In this document: positions 17,682-25,669 of the stretch, in pieces
Position numbering within the stretch: position 1 is the stretch's first letter
Layout of the letters: each line of letters opens with the position of its first letter
Source: Geomesophilobacter sediminis
Lineage (GTDB): Bacteria > Desulfobacterota > Desulfuromonadia > Geobacterales > Geobacteraceae
Assembly (NCBI RefSeq): GCF_016458275.1
Contig: NZ_JAEMHM010000007.1
Coordinates: 1-64,000 of the forward strand
Direction: 5' to 3'
Length of the DNA stretch: 64,000 nucleotides
Made by a program: the position numbers and the translations under genes
Notes under the pieces: model-generated
Told to the model about the DNA's origin: nothing
The model's input: only the letters and a program-made list of their open reading frames with translations
Database searches by the model: none

Positions 17682-17762
17682 CTGTAAAAAAATGGACTGT
17701 CCATTTTGTTACATCCTCAAGGATCACCGATAGCTACGGCCCCGATCGTAACAATATGGACA
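17682..17762 (-). repeat. Tripartite palindromic element, copy C (reverse, short spacer)
   Basis: The palindrome (CTGTAAAAAAATGGAC and TGTCCATTTTGTTACA) comes first and the half-site (CGTAACAATATGGACA) follows after 33 bp, so the element is inverted relative to the other four. The half-site-to-palindrome distance is 21 bp shorter, equal to two helical turns. It lies 146 bp before the amylase start and 245 bp before the rhomboid start. Confidence 0.8.
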
Positions 17763-17907
17763 CATGAAGGGAGGGCGGGGCGCATATTAATGCCATATCG
17801 GTCCCCGCAAGTATCCGGGAACAGGGCAATATAGGAAAAAGTTAACTGCTGGCATGGTTTTGGTACTGGGGAGAGGATGAGCAAAAACCCTCGCAAGGAG
17901 GTACTAC

Positions 17908-19878
17908 ATGGCGATAACGAGCATCCTAAGTCCCGAGTTAGGCCAGGCGGTAAAAGAGGCGCGCGAAGCGGCCCGGACCGGAAAGACCAAGTCGGTTTTT
18001 CTCGACGGCGCCACGAAGACCATCGGTTATCCCTTTCCCTCCCCCGAAGACTGGCGCGACTGCTGGATCTACTTCCTGATGCTGGACCGTTTCAACAACC
18101 CCGATGCCCCTCCGAACTCGACCCGCCAGAATGCCGTTCCCTGGAACGGGAAGTTCGGGTTCCGCCAGGGGGGCACCTTCAAAGGGGTGAAGGAGCAACT
18201 GGGCTACATCCGGGACCTCGGCGCCGGGGCGATCTGGCTCACCCCGATCCTGAAAAACGCCATGCCGGCCAACTGGGAGTACAACTACCACGGCTATGCC
18301 ATCCAGGATTTCTTGAACCTCGACCCGCGCTTTGCCTCGGACGGCCAACTCGCCACCGCGGAGCGGGAATTCCAGGAACTGGTCGACGAGGCGCACGCCC
18401 GTGGCCTTTACGTCATCGTCGACATCGTCTTGAACCATTCCGCCCGGGTCTTCGACTATATCCTCAACGGCAACCTCACCTGCGACTTCGCCAACTGGAA
18501 CATCATGAACGCCCCCCTGGGGCAGGAGCCACCCATCGACTGGATCGATGCCTCCGGGACACCGCACGACCACTGGGTGAACGACCTCCCCGCCGGCACC
18601 CCCCTTTCCCCCGACGACGTCATCTGGCCTTCCGACCTGCAGCTGAAGGAATTCTTCCGCCGGAGAGGGTCCAAACTGACCGATGCCCCGCCCCCCGACG
18701 GGTTCGTCCGGGGCGATTTCGGCAGCATGCGCCAGTTCGTGGTGGAGTATGATGCGGCGCATCCCCCCCAGGAGGCCCTGCTGGAGAAATACGGCCGGAC
18801 CCCGGTGCTCAACATCCTGATCCGCGCCTACGAGCACCTGATCGCGAAATACGACATCGACGCCTACCGCATCGACACCGTCAAGTACGTGGCCCCCGAC
18901 ATGGTGCAGACCTTCGGCAACGCGATGCGGGAATTCGCCTGCAGCATCGGCAAGAAGAACTTCTTCACCTACGGCGAGGTCTACGATCAGGAAGGGGTGA
19001 TCGACGATTTCATCGGCCGGCACAGCCCCGCGATCGACGGGTTCGGCCTGGACGCCGCCCTGGATTTCCCCACCTTTTACTCCCTCCCGAAAGCGGCGAA
19101 GGCCGGCGGCGGGGGCGGGGGGGGAGAGGTGGAGTCGGTCCGGGCGGTCTTCGAGAACCGGAAGAACGTGGAACGGGCCCTGATCAGTTCTCACGGCGAG
19201 GCCGGCAAGTACTTCGTGACCTTCCTGGACAACCACGACCAGAACGAGCGTTTCAACAACCCGGCGACCCCGCAGGACCAGATCACCCTCGGCCTGGCGG
19301 CGCTCTTCTGCGTCCAGGGGATCCCCTGCCTGTACTACGGCACCGAGCAGGGGTTGACCGGGACCGTGGATGCCAACGGGAAGCCGGACCTCTCCTCGCT
19401 GGAGTCGGTGCGCGAGGCGTTGTGGGGAAAGCCGGGCGCCTTCGACCGGCAAAATCCCCTTTATCAGCAGGTGCAGAAGATCGCGCTACTGCGCCGGGAA
19501 GAGGCGGCCCTGCGCTACGGCAGGATCTATTTTCGGCAGGTTTCCGGCAACGGGGCCGACTTCGGCTACTCGACCGGCCAGGGCGGGATGCTCGCCTTCT
19601 CCCGGATTCTCTTCGACCACGAGGTCGTCTTTGTGGCCAACACCAGCCCCACCTGCCAGTTCAACGGGCAGGTGCTGATGGATATCGATCTGAATCGGCC
19701 CCCGGTGACCTTTAACCTGGCCTACAGCAACGCCGGCACCGCCGGGCAGAAAACCGCCCGGATCGTCAGCCAGGCCAGGTTCTGGGAGGGGGGCAACCTG
19801 ACCGGGACCGGCGATGCTGCCGTGCTCGATCTCACCCTGCGTCCCATGGAAGTGCAGATCTTCATCCCCAGCTTTTAG
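17908..19878 (+). CDS. Alpha-amylase family glycoside hydrolase (GH13)
   Basis: A 656-residue protein without a signal peptide. Conserved regions are present: region I DIVLNHS (about 172-178), nucleophile Asp323 in DAYRIDTVKYV, acid/base Glu357 in TYGEVYDQ, and the transition-state Asp in FLDNHDQ (about 444). A run of seven glycines (about 400-406) forms a flexible linker. A C-terminal beta domain follows. The start has GCAAGGAGG upstream. It is probably an intracellular enzyme acting on alpha-glucan or trehalose-like substrates, but specificity cannot be assigned. It is monocistronic, with copy C of the tripartite element in its upstream region. Confidence 0.92.
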   Translation: MAITSILSPELGQAVKEAREAARTGKTKSVFLDGATKTIGYPFPSPEDWRDCWIYFLMLDRFNNPDAPPNSTRQNAVPWNGKFGFRQGGTFKGVKEQLGYIRDLGAGAIWLTPILKNAMPANWEYNYHGYAIQDFLNLDPRFASDGQLATAEREFQELVDEAHARGLYVIVDIVLNHSARVFDYILNGNLTCDFANWNIMNAPLGQEPPIDWIDASGTPHDHWVNDLPAGTPLSPDDVIWPSDLQLKEFFRRRGSKLTDAPPPDGFVRGDFGSMRQFVVEYDAAHPPQEALLEKYGRTPVLNILIRAYEHLIAKYDIDAYRIDTVKYVAPDMVQTFGNAMREFACSIGKKNFFTYGEVYDQEGVIDDFIGRHSPAIDGFGLDAALDFPTFYSLPKAAKAGGGGGGGEVESVRAVFENRKNVERALISSHGEAGKYFVTFLDNHDQNERFNNPATPQDQITLGLAALFCVQGIPCLYYGTEQGLTGTVDANGKPDLSSLESVREALWGKPGAFDRQNPLYQQVQKIALLRREEAALRYGRIYFRQVSGNGADFGYSTGQGGMLAFSRILFDHEVVFVANTSPTCQFNGQVLMDIDLNRPPVTFNLAYSNAGTAGQKTARIVSQARFWEGGNLTGTGDAAVLDLTLRPMEVQIFIPSF

Positions 19879-19989
19879 ACTCCGCCAGGATCAGGGTCCA
19901 TGAAGGGCCATTGCCGCGAACTTTGGCTCTCCTTGTTGGTCACGCGCGAGGGCGTGGATCGGGACGTGAGGGGGCAAAAGCCCGATGAA

Positions 19990-20098
19990 GTCCCCCTTTG
20001 CGAAGGGGGATTTAGGGGGATTTTCCTGTAAGGTTCAGGCCTTAGAGAGTTAACACCGAGAACCTCAAAACAAAGCCCTTGCCAAGGGGGGGAGCAAT
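19990..20098. repeat. R2 palindromic repeat plus a fragment
   Basis: A full element (CCCCCTTTGCGAAGGGGG with TTTAGGGGGATTTT) is followed by a CCTTGCCAAGGGGGGG fragment. The sequence between them (GTTCAGGCCTTAGAGAGTTAACACCGAGAACCTC) repeats, inverted, the spacer near 17.6 kb. Confidence 0.7.
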
Positions 20099-20118
20099 GG
20101 ATGGGGCATAATTCCGGG

Positions 20119-20170
20119 AAAAAAGCCTCCTGCGACAGGTCTTGTGTCCCTGCGGCAGGAGGCTTTTTCG
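20119..20170. terminator. Terminator upstream of the FliG-like gene
   Basis: AAAAAAGCCTCCTGC pairs with GCAGGAGGCTTTTTCG around an inner GACAGG/CCTG stem. It can terminate the amylase transcript and, on the other strand, the FliG-like mRNA. Confidence 0.85.
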
Positions 20171-20238
20171 GCAAAATCGATGCTGGTTACCCTCGTTCCT
20201 CGGCGTGCAGCTGCGTTCGTCTGCGGACCGATCCGCTC

Positions 20239-20463
20239 TTAACGATACCGCATCAGGGTTTTGATCAGCGCCTCGATCTCCTCCAGCACCTCGTCCGGCA
20301 GTTGATCGACATTCACGATCCGGTTCAAAAGGTCGGCCTGGACGAAGCCGGGGAGAAGCTTGATGATCTCGCTGGCATCTTCCGGCTTGAGCCGGGCCAG
20401 GACGACGGCGATGGTCTGCGGGTGTTCCTGTAAAAGTCTCTTGGCAATGGCGCGGTAATCCAT
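20239..20463 (-). CDS. Stand-alone FliG middle-domain-like mini-protein
   Basis: A 74-residue protein almost entirely made of a segment similar to the FliG middle domain: EHPQTIAVVLARLKPEDASE then LLPGFVQADLLNRIV and PDEVLEEIEALIK. The EHPQ motif is the conserved FliM-contacting site of FliG. The N- and C-terminal FliG domains are missing. AAGGAG precedes the ATG by nine bases, so it is expressed as such. It could be a regulator that competes for FliM, or an unrelated helical protein that kept the motif. The second view is less likely given the motif match. Confidence 0.68.
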   Translation of the reverse strand: MDYRAIAKRLLQEHPQTIAVVLARLKPEDASEIIKLLPGFVQADLLNRIVNVDQLPDEVLEEIEALIKTLMRYR

Positions 20464-20823
20464 CTGGTTTGACTCCTTCGTCTGATTCAGGTTCGGACAC
20501 CTGTATAAAACATCGGCGGAATCGCTTCAAACCATAGAAAAAATCTGAAAACCTCATCGGGACCGCTCGTTGGAATGGGCTGCGAGCACTGGATCGGGGT
20601 ACTGAGGAAGGTGATGCCACGCGGTGTCGCCAGGCACGGGGAGGGGGCTCTTTGGGTTTCCTCCGGGGGGGCGACAGCTTCCCTTTTTCGCCGGGGGGCG
20701 AAATCGGTAGTGATGTCGAGGGGCTACCAGGAAGCAGGCGAGGTCCCACCTGGTTCCCGGGGAGGGGTCACCTGGTCCCCCCGCGGCCGGAGATGTTTTT
20801 CGGCTTGCCACTACTTCCGCTTC
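20464..20823. other. Intergenic region with no identifiable gene
   Basis: About 360 bp rich in G runs, such as TCCTCCGGGGGGGC and TTTTTCGCCGGGGGGCG. Several short open frames exist on both strands without ribosome binding sites. No repeat family or RNA fold was recognised. Confidence 0.35.
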
Positions 20824-20851
20824 TTGACATAGCCAAACCTTGGGCTAGATT
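20824..20851 (+). promoter_or_regulatory. Sigma-70 promoter of the FN3 protein gene
   Basis: A perfect -35 box TTGACA is followed after 16 bp by TAGATT as -10. It lies about 42 bp before the start codon of the next gene. Confidence 0.65.
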
Positions 20852-20892
20852 AGGTTGGAAGACGCTAATTAACCCGTTGAGTCGGAGGGGCC

Positions 20893-21534
20893 ATGACCAC
20901 AGATATCGTAGTCGATACCAGTAACTTGAGCGATCCTGTCTTCATTGCAAAAGTCCGGCTGGTTGCCACCTGTCTCGTCAACCACGAGGTCTTCAAGGAT
21001 CCGCCGGACTTCATTCCAACCCTGGCTCACCTCGAGGAGGGTGCCCAGCGGCTGGAGGAGTTGTACGCGGCGGTGAAGAGCATGGACCTCTCGAAAGCCG
21101 GAGCCCGCAAGGAAGCCCGCGCGGACCTCAACCTCAAGTATGGGAGGGTGGGGCGCTACGTGGATCTTGCCTGCAACGGCGATCCCTCCCGGTTGAGGAC
21201 GACCGGCTTCGACCTGAAGGTGAAGGGAAGGGGGGCGAAGCTCGTGCCGCTGACCGTGCTGCCGGCACCGGTAGTGCGGCTGACCCACGGTGCAGCGGGG
21301 GTGATCGTGGTTCGGGCCCGGAAGGTCTCTGCCGCGGCCAGCTACCAGGTCCAGGTGACCACGGGGGACCCTTCGGTGGAAGAGGGGTGGAGCGACAACG
21401 GGACCTACCAGACCTGCTTCGCGATCGAAATCGCCGGGCTTACTCCCGGCAAGACCTACGGGGTCCGGATGCGCTGTATCTCCGGCACCGCCTGCGGCCC
21501 CTGGTCCGTCCCCTGCACCCTGATGGCACACTGA
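20893..21534 (+). CDS. Fibronectin type III domain protein
   Basis: A 213-residue cytosolic-looking protein with no signal peptide. The first 110 residues are helical (HLEEGAQRLEELYAAVKSMD, then LNLKYGRVGRYVDLACNGD), and residues 120-213 form an FN3-like beta sandwich ending SYQVQVTTGDPSVEEGWSDN and GLTPGKTYGVRMRCISGTACGPWS. This helical-plus-FN3 architecture is found in several environmental bacteria, with unknown function. GTCGGAGGGG is the RBS, a sigma-70 promoter lies upstream and a strong terminator follows. Confidence 0.78.
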   Translation: MTTDIVVDTSNLSDPVFIAKVRLVATCLVNHEVFKDPPDFIPTLAHLEEGAQRLEELYAAVKSMDLSKAGARKEARADLNLKYGRVGRYVDLACNGDPSRLRTTGFDLKVKGRGAKLVPLTVLPAPVVRLTHGAAGVIVVRARKVSAAASYQVQVTTGDPSVEEGWSDNGTYQTCFAIEIAGLTPGKTYGVRMRCISGTACGPWSVPCTLMAH

Positions 21535-21558
21535 CCCTGCTTTCGCCCATGGCATGTG

Positions 21559-21595
21559 AAAAGCCTCCCGTTCCAAGAAGCGGGAGGCTTTTTTA
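21559..21595 (+). terminator. Terminator after the FN3 protein gene
   Basis: AAAAGCCTCCCG pairs with CGGGAGGCTTTTTT. The hairpin is followed by a T-rich tract. Confidence 0.9.
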
Positions 21596-21599
21596 TTTT

Positions 21600-21705
21600 G
21601 GCCGCAGATGCACGGCGATGAGCGCAGATAGCAAATCCAACGTCCCCCCCTCCTGTCAAGGCCCGGGCGCGATTTGCGACGGACAGGGTGAGGATGGGGC
21701 TTCGA
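21600..21705. repeat. Repeats R5 (CGCAGATGAACGCCGAT) and R3
   Basis: GCCGCAGATGCACGGCGATGAGCGCAGATAGC is a degenerate R5 half. It is followed by GACAGGGTGAGGATGGGGC, the R3 arm in reverse orientation. Confidence 0.6.
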
Positions 21706-21733
21706 CCTGCGTCTATCTAGCGGCCCAGCCGCT

Positions 21734-22909
21734 CTATATGCTCTCCGCCGAGAGCGCTCGATGCTTCCGGGCGCAGGGGAGCCAGCGCAGCAGGATGATG
21801 GCGCCGATGGCGGCGCCGCAGCAGGAAACCGCACCCCAGCCTCCCCAGGCATAGCAGGTGCTGGCGAGCAGGGAGCCTGCGGCGCCACCGATGAAGTAGG
21901 AGGTGAGATACACGGTGGTGATTCTGCTGCGGGCCTCGGCATTGCCGCGGTAGACCACGCTTTGGTTGGTGATGTGCAGCCCCTGCACCCCAACGTCCAG
22001 TACCAGCACGCCGCCGATCAGCGCCGCGAGGCTGTGCCCCCCAAGCCAGATGAGCCCGTAGGATGCCAATATGGCCGATCCGAAGAGCCCGGTGGCGAGG
22101 CGGGTGCCGCCGCTGTCGGCCAGACGGCCGGCACCGGAGGCGGCCAGTGCGCCGGCCGCGCCGGCCAGGCCGAAAAGCCCGATGGTGCTTTGGCTGTAAG
22201 AATAGGGAGGGGCGCTGAGCACGAAGGTGAGTCCGGTCCAGAAGAGGCTGAAGGCGGCAAAGGCAAGCGCGCCGTAGAAGGAGCGCTCCCGCAGCACCGG
22301 ATCGGTCAGCGCCATCCTGCCGGCCGAGCTCAATAACTTAAGGTAAGGGGTACGGGGCCGGCTGGGGTCCGCCGGCAGGAACTTTACCAGCAGGGCGATC
22401 AGCACCGTCATGGCGCCAAAGGCGAAGAGGTAGACCGCGCGCCACCCGAAGGTTCCGGCGATCAGGCCCGAGACGGTGCGCGCCAGCAAGATGCCGAGCA
22501 AAAGCCCGCTCATCACGGTGCCGACGACCTTGCCGCGAATGGCATCGGGCGCCAGGGATGCCGCGAAGGGAACCAGTACCTGGACCGCGCAGGAAGAAAG
22601 TCCGACGCAGACCATGGCGACACAGAGAAGGTAGTAGGAAGGGCTGAACGCGGCGGCGAGCAGGGCGGCCGAGGTCAGGAGGCAAAGTCCGATGGTCAGA
22701 CGGCGCCGGCTGAGCGCATCCCCCAGGGGGACCAGCAGGGCCAGCCCCGAGGCGTAGCCGATCTGGGTGATGGTTACCAAAAGCCCCGCCTGGGCGGTCG
22801 GCAGATGGAATGCGGCGGCGATTTCGGCCAGCAGCGGCTGGCTGTAATAGATGTTGGCAACGACCCCACCACAGGTCACAGCAAAAAGCAAGGTGAGCAA
22901 AGCGGACAC
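21734..22909 (-). CDS. MFS transporter
   Basis: About 391 residues with 12 hydrophobic segments. GVVANIYYSQPLLAEIAAAF in helix 1 and PLGDALSRRRLTIG in the first cytosolic loop (the MFS-specific D-R/R motif) match the arabinose-efflux-like major facilitator subfamily. I place the start at the GTG with GGAGGAG seven bases upstream. A TATAAC -10-like box and that RBS lie within the longer frame, which argues against the upstream start. Likely a drug or metabolite exporter. The substrate cannot be assigned. Confidence 0.88.
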   Translation of the reverse strand: MSALLTLLFAVTCGGVVANIYYSQPLLAEIAAAFHLPTAQAGLLVTITQIGYASGLALLVPLGDALSRRRLTIGLCLLTSAALLAAAFSPSYYLLCVAMVCVGLSSCAVQVLVPFAASLAPDAIRGKVVGTVMSGLLLGILLARTVSGLIAGTFGWRAVYLFAFGAMTVLIALLVKFLPADPSRPRTPYLKLLSSAGRMALTDPVLRERSFYGALAFAAFSLFWTGLTFVLSAPPYSYSQSTIGLFGLAGAAGALAASGAGRLADSGGTRLATGLFGSAILASYGLIWLGGHSLAALIGGVLVLDVGVQGLHITNQSVVYRGNAEARSRITTVYLTSYFIGGAAGSLLASTCYAWGGWGAVSCCGAAIGAIILLRWLPCARKHRALSAESI

Positions 22910-23026
22910 GCGCGGACTCCTCCGGAGACAAGCAAAAGATCCAGGCAGGTTATAGTACGGCAGGTGGGGGGGCAAGGGAAAAAACGAGGTATACGACGGG
23001 GCTGGAAAAAATCTGGAACAGTCCGC

Positions 23027-23097
23027 AGATGCACGCCGATTAACGCCGATTGTGAAGCTATGGTCGCCTTCATCGGCGTTTACCTGCGTTCATATGC
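23027..23097. repeat. R5 palindromic repeat overlapping a gene end
   Basis: GTCCGCAGATGCACGCCGAT and ATCGGCGTTTACCTGCGTTC form the two arms around about 25 bp. The distal arm provides the last codons and the stop codon of the DUF1697 gene, indicating insertion at, or growth into, its 3' end. Confidence 0.75.
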
Positions 23098-23641
23098 GGC
23101 TATGTTGGTTTAGTTCTGTTGCCATGGAAATCAGCTCTTGCATAGTGTTCCAGTTCCGGGCGGTTACCGGAACGCCCAGGCATCCCTCTATTTTGGACGC
23201 CAATTTGGATCGGCCGATCCCATCGGGAGCATAGAGGTAGCATACCTTCCCGATGACCTTGAATTGCTCCGACTTCGATTGGACCGCCGCCAAGGTTTCC
23301 CAATCGGGATGGCTCGGAACAGCATCCAGGAAGAAGAAATGCAACGCCTTTCCATCCTCGGTGCTAAAGGGATTATTGGCGAGCGCAGCCTGCAACTCGT
23401 CAAGGCCGAGCAGGAACACCTTCGGTTTGAATCCATGGGTTTCCGCGATATCGGAGCCGATTACATCCGCGAAGCTGTGGGAGAGGTTTTCCCTGCTCTG
23501 AAACACCACGTTGCCGCTTTGAATGTAGTTTTTTACCTGTTCACAACCGAACCGTTCCAGCACGTGGACCAGTTCCTTCATCGGCAGCATGTTTTTCCCG
23601 CCGACGTTGATCCCCCGGAAAAGAGCGATGTAGGTATGCAT
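23090..23641 (-). CDS. DUF1697 family protein
   Basis: About 183 residues. The N-terminus YIALFRGINVGGKNMLPM and the following IQSGNVVFQS stretch are the DUF1697 signature. The family is cytosolic and of unknown function. An in-frame GTG three codons upstream is an alternative start and neither start has a strong RBS. The C-terminal residues are encoded within an R5 repeat arm, so the native C-terminus may have been altered. Confidence 0.85.
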   Translation of the reverse strand: MHTYIALFRGINVGGKNMLPMKELVHVLERFGCEQVKNYIQSGNVVFQSRENLSHSFADVIGSDIAETHGFKPKVFLLGLDELQAALANNPFSTEDGKALHFFFLDAVPSHPDWETLAAVQSKSEQFKVIGKVCYLYAPDGIGRSKLASKIEGCLGVPVTARNWNTMQELISMATELNQHSRI

Positions 23642-23683
23642 GTAAGTCACCGGTCAGAATAGTAGTTGCATAAAAAAAACAGT

Positions 23684-23763
23684 CCGCAGATGAACGCCGA
23701 TAAATGCAGATAGCAAGGTTGTGGCCGCTTTCATCGGCGTTTATCTGCGTTCATCTGCGGATT
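23684..23763. repeat. R5 palindromic repeat (complete copy)
   Basis: GTCCGCAGATGAACGCCGAT and ATCGGCGTTTATCTGCGTTC-ATCTGCGG form long complementary arms around TAAATGCAGATAGCAAGGTTGTGGCCGCTTTC. It is the best-preserved copy in the window. Confidence 0.85.
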
Positions 23764-23777
23764 GTTCGTAAGATGAT

Positions 23778-23801
23778 TTGAATTCCTTGCTGTTCATCTA
23801 A
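23778..23801 (-). pseudogene. Relic of a hicA 5' end
   Basis: Twenty-four bases here, including an ATG and the codons for MNSKEF, are identical to the start of the intact hicA gene 1.65 kb away, but nothing else of the gene remains. It lies directly after an R5 repeat, as a scar of a lost or duplicated toxin gene. Confidence 0.6.
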
Positions 23802-23812
23802 GGTCCGGCCGC

Positions 23813-24124
23813 TCAGGCGCCGCGCAGCTCCAGATAGCTGGTGCCCCAACTATGCATCGCCTCGAAGATAGGTTTAAGGGTGTGGCCGAGTTCCGTGAGA
23901 GAGTATTCGACGCGGGGGGGGACCTCCGGATAGATCTTTCTGGCGACCAGGCCGTCAGATTCCAACTGGCGCAACTGCTGCGTCAAAACCTTCTGGGTCA
24001 CCCCGTCGATTCCCCTGTTGAGTTCGCCGAACCGTTGTGTCCCTCCCAGCAGCAGATTTCTCACGATCAGAACCTTCCACTTGTCACCCAGCAGATTGAC
24101 GGTTACCTCAATTGGACATGCCAT
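23813..24124 (-). CDS. HxlR-family transcriptional regulator
   Basis: A 103-residue winged-helix protein. The start MACPIEVTVNLLGDKWKVLIVRNLL has the near-N-terminal cysteine typical of redox-sensing HxlR/HypR proteins. FGELNRGIDGVTQKVLTQQL is the recognition helix region and PPRVEYSLTELGHTL the wing. AAGGAG lies eight bases before the ATG; a longer frame starts six codons earlier. The divergent PAS-like gene is a likely target. Confidence 0.9.
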   Translation of the reverse strand: MACPIEVTVNLLGDKWKVLIVRNLLLGGTQRFGELNRGIDGVTQKVLTQQLRQLESDGLVARKIYPEVPPRVEYSLTELGHTLKPIFEAMHSWGTSYLELRGA

Positions 24125-24330
24125 CACCACAACTCCTTGCAATCACCCATTGGTTACCTCGCGGTAAGTATATGACTTTATAGTGCTTACTTGCCATAAG
24201 TTCGTTGCGGGCTTACTCTGCCTTCAAAAAACGGGAATTGCAAGGCCAAGGTATCAAAGGAAGTTTTTTTTCATGCAACAGCAAATGAACCCAGGCAGGA
24301 GAGCTGAGTGCCAGATGGAGGAGACAAGAG

Positions 24331-24648
24331 ATGGTAGATAGCACCGTAATCGACGCATTCCACATGATGTGGGGACGTTTCCCGGAACCGGTACGTTTGA
24401 TTCACAAGGACCGCAGGGTTTTGGCCGTCAACGAAATTGCGGCAAGCAGGGGAATGGAGGTAGGCGTCCACTGTTATTCATTCGGCAATCCCGAACTTCA
24501 CAAGGAGTGCGGTGCCAACGAAGCGCTCGTCTCGAACCAGGGGCAGCGCATGAATGCGCCCGACGGTAGAGTCAGATTTTGGAGTCCGGTCAGCAACTGT
24601 CCGGACGTCTTTATCCACTTCGTGATATTCAGAGATCCGCAACCATGA
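24331..24648 (+). CDS. Small PAS-like protein
   Basis: A 105-residue protein. The order of RLIHKDRRVLAVNEIAASRG, then GVHCYSFGNPELHKEC, and a terminal beta strand DVFIHFVIF is reminiscent of a single PAS domain without an output module. The CYSFG-x8-EC cysteines could bind a cofactor or metal. A good RBS (GGAGGAG) precedes it. It is divergent from an HxlR regulator with about 200 bp between them. The PAS assignment is tentative. Confidence 0.62.
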   Translation: MVDSTVIDAFHMMWGRFPEPVRLIHKDRRVLAVNEIAASRGMEVGVHCYSFGNPELHKECGANEALVSNQGQRMNAPDGRVRFWSPVSNCPDVFIHFVIFRDPQP

Positions 24649-24670
24649 CAGTAGGGTGAGTGGGACAGAA

Positions 24671-24772
24671 GGGGGACGCTTAATTACATGGGTGTCCCCC
24701 TGTCTTGCCCAAAAAATCGGCAACTTAACCTCATCCTCACCCCGACCCTCTCCTTGAAGGAGAGGGAGGTAA
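24671..24772. repeat. Short R8 repeat copy followed by an R3 copy
   Basis: GGGGGACGCTTAATTACATG-GGTGTCCCCC is a shortened version of the palindromes flanking the TIR island. It is followed by AACCTCATCCTCACCCCGAC and CTCTCCTTGAAGGAGAGGG, a member of R3. Confidence 0.7.
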
Positions 24773-24804
24773 TCGCACCGGGGGGAGTTCAGGCTTGTTC
24801 ACGG

Positions 24805-25260
24805 TCAATCACCCTCAGTGGTAATCGGTTTTTCTGCCCCCTTAATCACATCGAGTACCAGCTTTTTACCGAGGACCGCCAGTGCCGCCTCGATCTGTTC
24901 AATCCTGCTCTTATGGCGGAAAGATAGGAGCCGGTCCACCAACGTCGGGGCTATGTTCAACAGGCGAGCCAGATCGGCTTTCTTTTTTCCGCTCTCTAAG
25001 AGGGTGTTGTGCAGGATGAGCTTGGCAGTTGCGACGACCGGAAGAACGACGACCGGTCTACCTTCTGGGGGAGACGGATTGGGAACCGGAAGCCGCTTTT
25101 CCTGATAGACCTCCAGTGCCGACTCCAGGGCCTCCTGTGCCCATGCCAGGGCATCGTCCCGATCTTCACCCTGGGTGATGGCTTCCGGGATGTCGGGGAA
25201 GGTGACCACAAAGCCACCCTCTTCAGCGGGTTCAAGGTGGATAGGGTAGGCTAGTATCAT
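24805..25260 (-). CDS. hicB: HicB antitoxin
   Basis: About 151 residues. The N-terminal HicB-like RNase-H-type fold is visible as YPIHLEPAEEGGFVVTFPDIPEAITQGEDRDDAL. A C-terminal helix-turn-helix DNA-binding region follows (KKADLARLLNIAPTLVDRLL), so it can both neutralise HicA and repress the operon. The start is the second of two adjacent ATG codons, six bases after AAGGAG that overlaps the hicA stop codon. It is translated right after hicA. Confidence 0.93.
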   Translation of the reverse strand: MILAYPIHLEPAEEGGFVVTFPDIPEAITQGEDRDDALAWAQEALESALEVYQEKRLPVPNPSPPEGRPVVVLPVVATAKLILHNTLLESGKKKADLARLLNIAPTLVDRLLSFRHKSRIEQIEAALAVLGKKLVLDVIKGAEKPITTEGD

Positions 25261-25269
25261 CATGGCTCC

Positions 25270-25446
25270 TTATTTCAGGCCGAGCTGTTTCTTGATTGCC
25301 TCAACCAGACCCTTTTTCAGGTCGGAGTTGTGCATGGGGAGGATCGAGAAACGGTCGCCAAGATACACCTTGAGGTGGCTACCCTTGCCGGGCTCGAAGG
25401 TGCAGCCTTGCTTTTCCAGCCATTTCTTGAATTCCTTGCTGTTCAT
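25270..25446 (-). CDS. hicA: HicA toxin (mRNA interferase)
   Basis: A 58-residue protein, MNSKEFKKWLEKQGC at the start, with GKGSHLKVY containing the catalytic histidine (His24) of the dsRBD-like HicA fold, and a SILPMHNSDLKKGLVEAIKKQ tail. HicA cleaves mRNA and is held inactive by HicB. It is encoded just upstream of hicB. No ribosome binding site is present; the -10 box ends six bases before the ATG, so the mRNA is probably leaderless, which may keep toxin synthesis low. Confidence 0.92.
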   Translation of the reverse strand: MNSKEFKKWLEKQGCTFEPGKGSHLKVYLGDRFSILPMHNSDLKKGLVEAIKKQLGLK

Positions 25447-25481
25447 CTAAAGATTATATACAAAAATGTTTATAGGAACAA
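25447..25481 (-). promoter_or_regulatory. hicAB promoter with inverted repeat
   Basis: On the minus strand TTGTTC and TATAAT are spaced by 17 bp and the -10 box ends six bases before the hicA ATG. The spacer contains TATAAACATTTTTGTATA, an inverted repeat suited to binding by HicB. Confidence 0.7.
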
Positions 25482-25512
25482 GGGGAGGCCGTCGACAGGG
25501 TATTCGAGGAGT

Positions 25513-25574
25513 GGATGCAGATCGCGAGGGTATTACCGCTTTCATCGGCGTTTATCTGCGTTCATCTGCGGACT
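25513..25574. repeat. R5 repeat, partial
   Basis: ATGCAGATCGCGAGGG is followed by ATCGGCGTTTATCTGCGTTC-ATCTGCGG. One arm is truncated. It lies in the otherwise empty region upstream of hicAB. Confidence 0.7.
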
Positions 25575-25669
25575 GAACTTAAAGATGCATGCTCCTTGAG
25601 CGGTGTAGGGGGCGTCCGTTTCGCACGGTCCAGACGTGATGAGGACGTGCTTGAAACGGTGGGGGGCGA

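Noticed and set aside
17840-17870. Possible sigma-54 site TGGCATGGTTTTGGTA before the amylase gene
   Set aside because: The -12 GC is not present and several positions deviate from TGGCAC-N5-TTGC.
22910-22975. Longer MFS transporter start at a TTG
   Set aside because: The extension contains a promoter-like TATAAC and the RBS for the downstream GTG.
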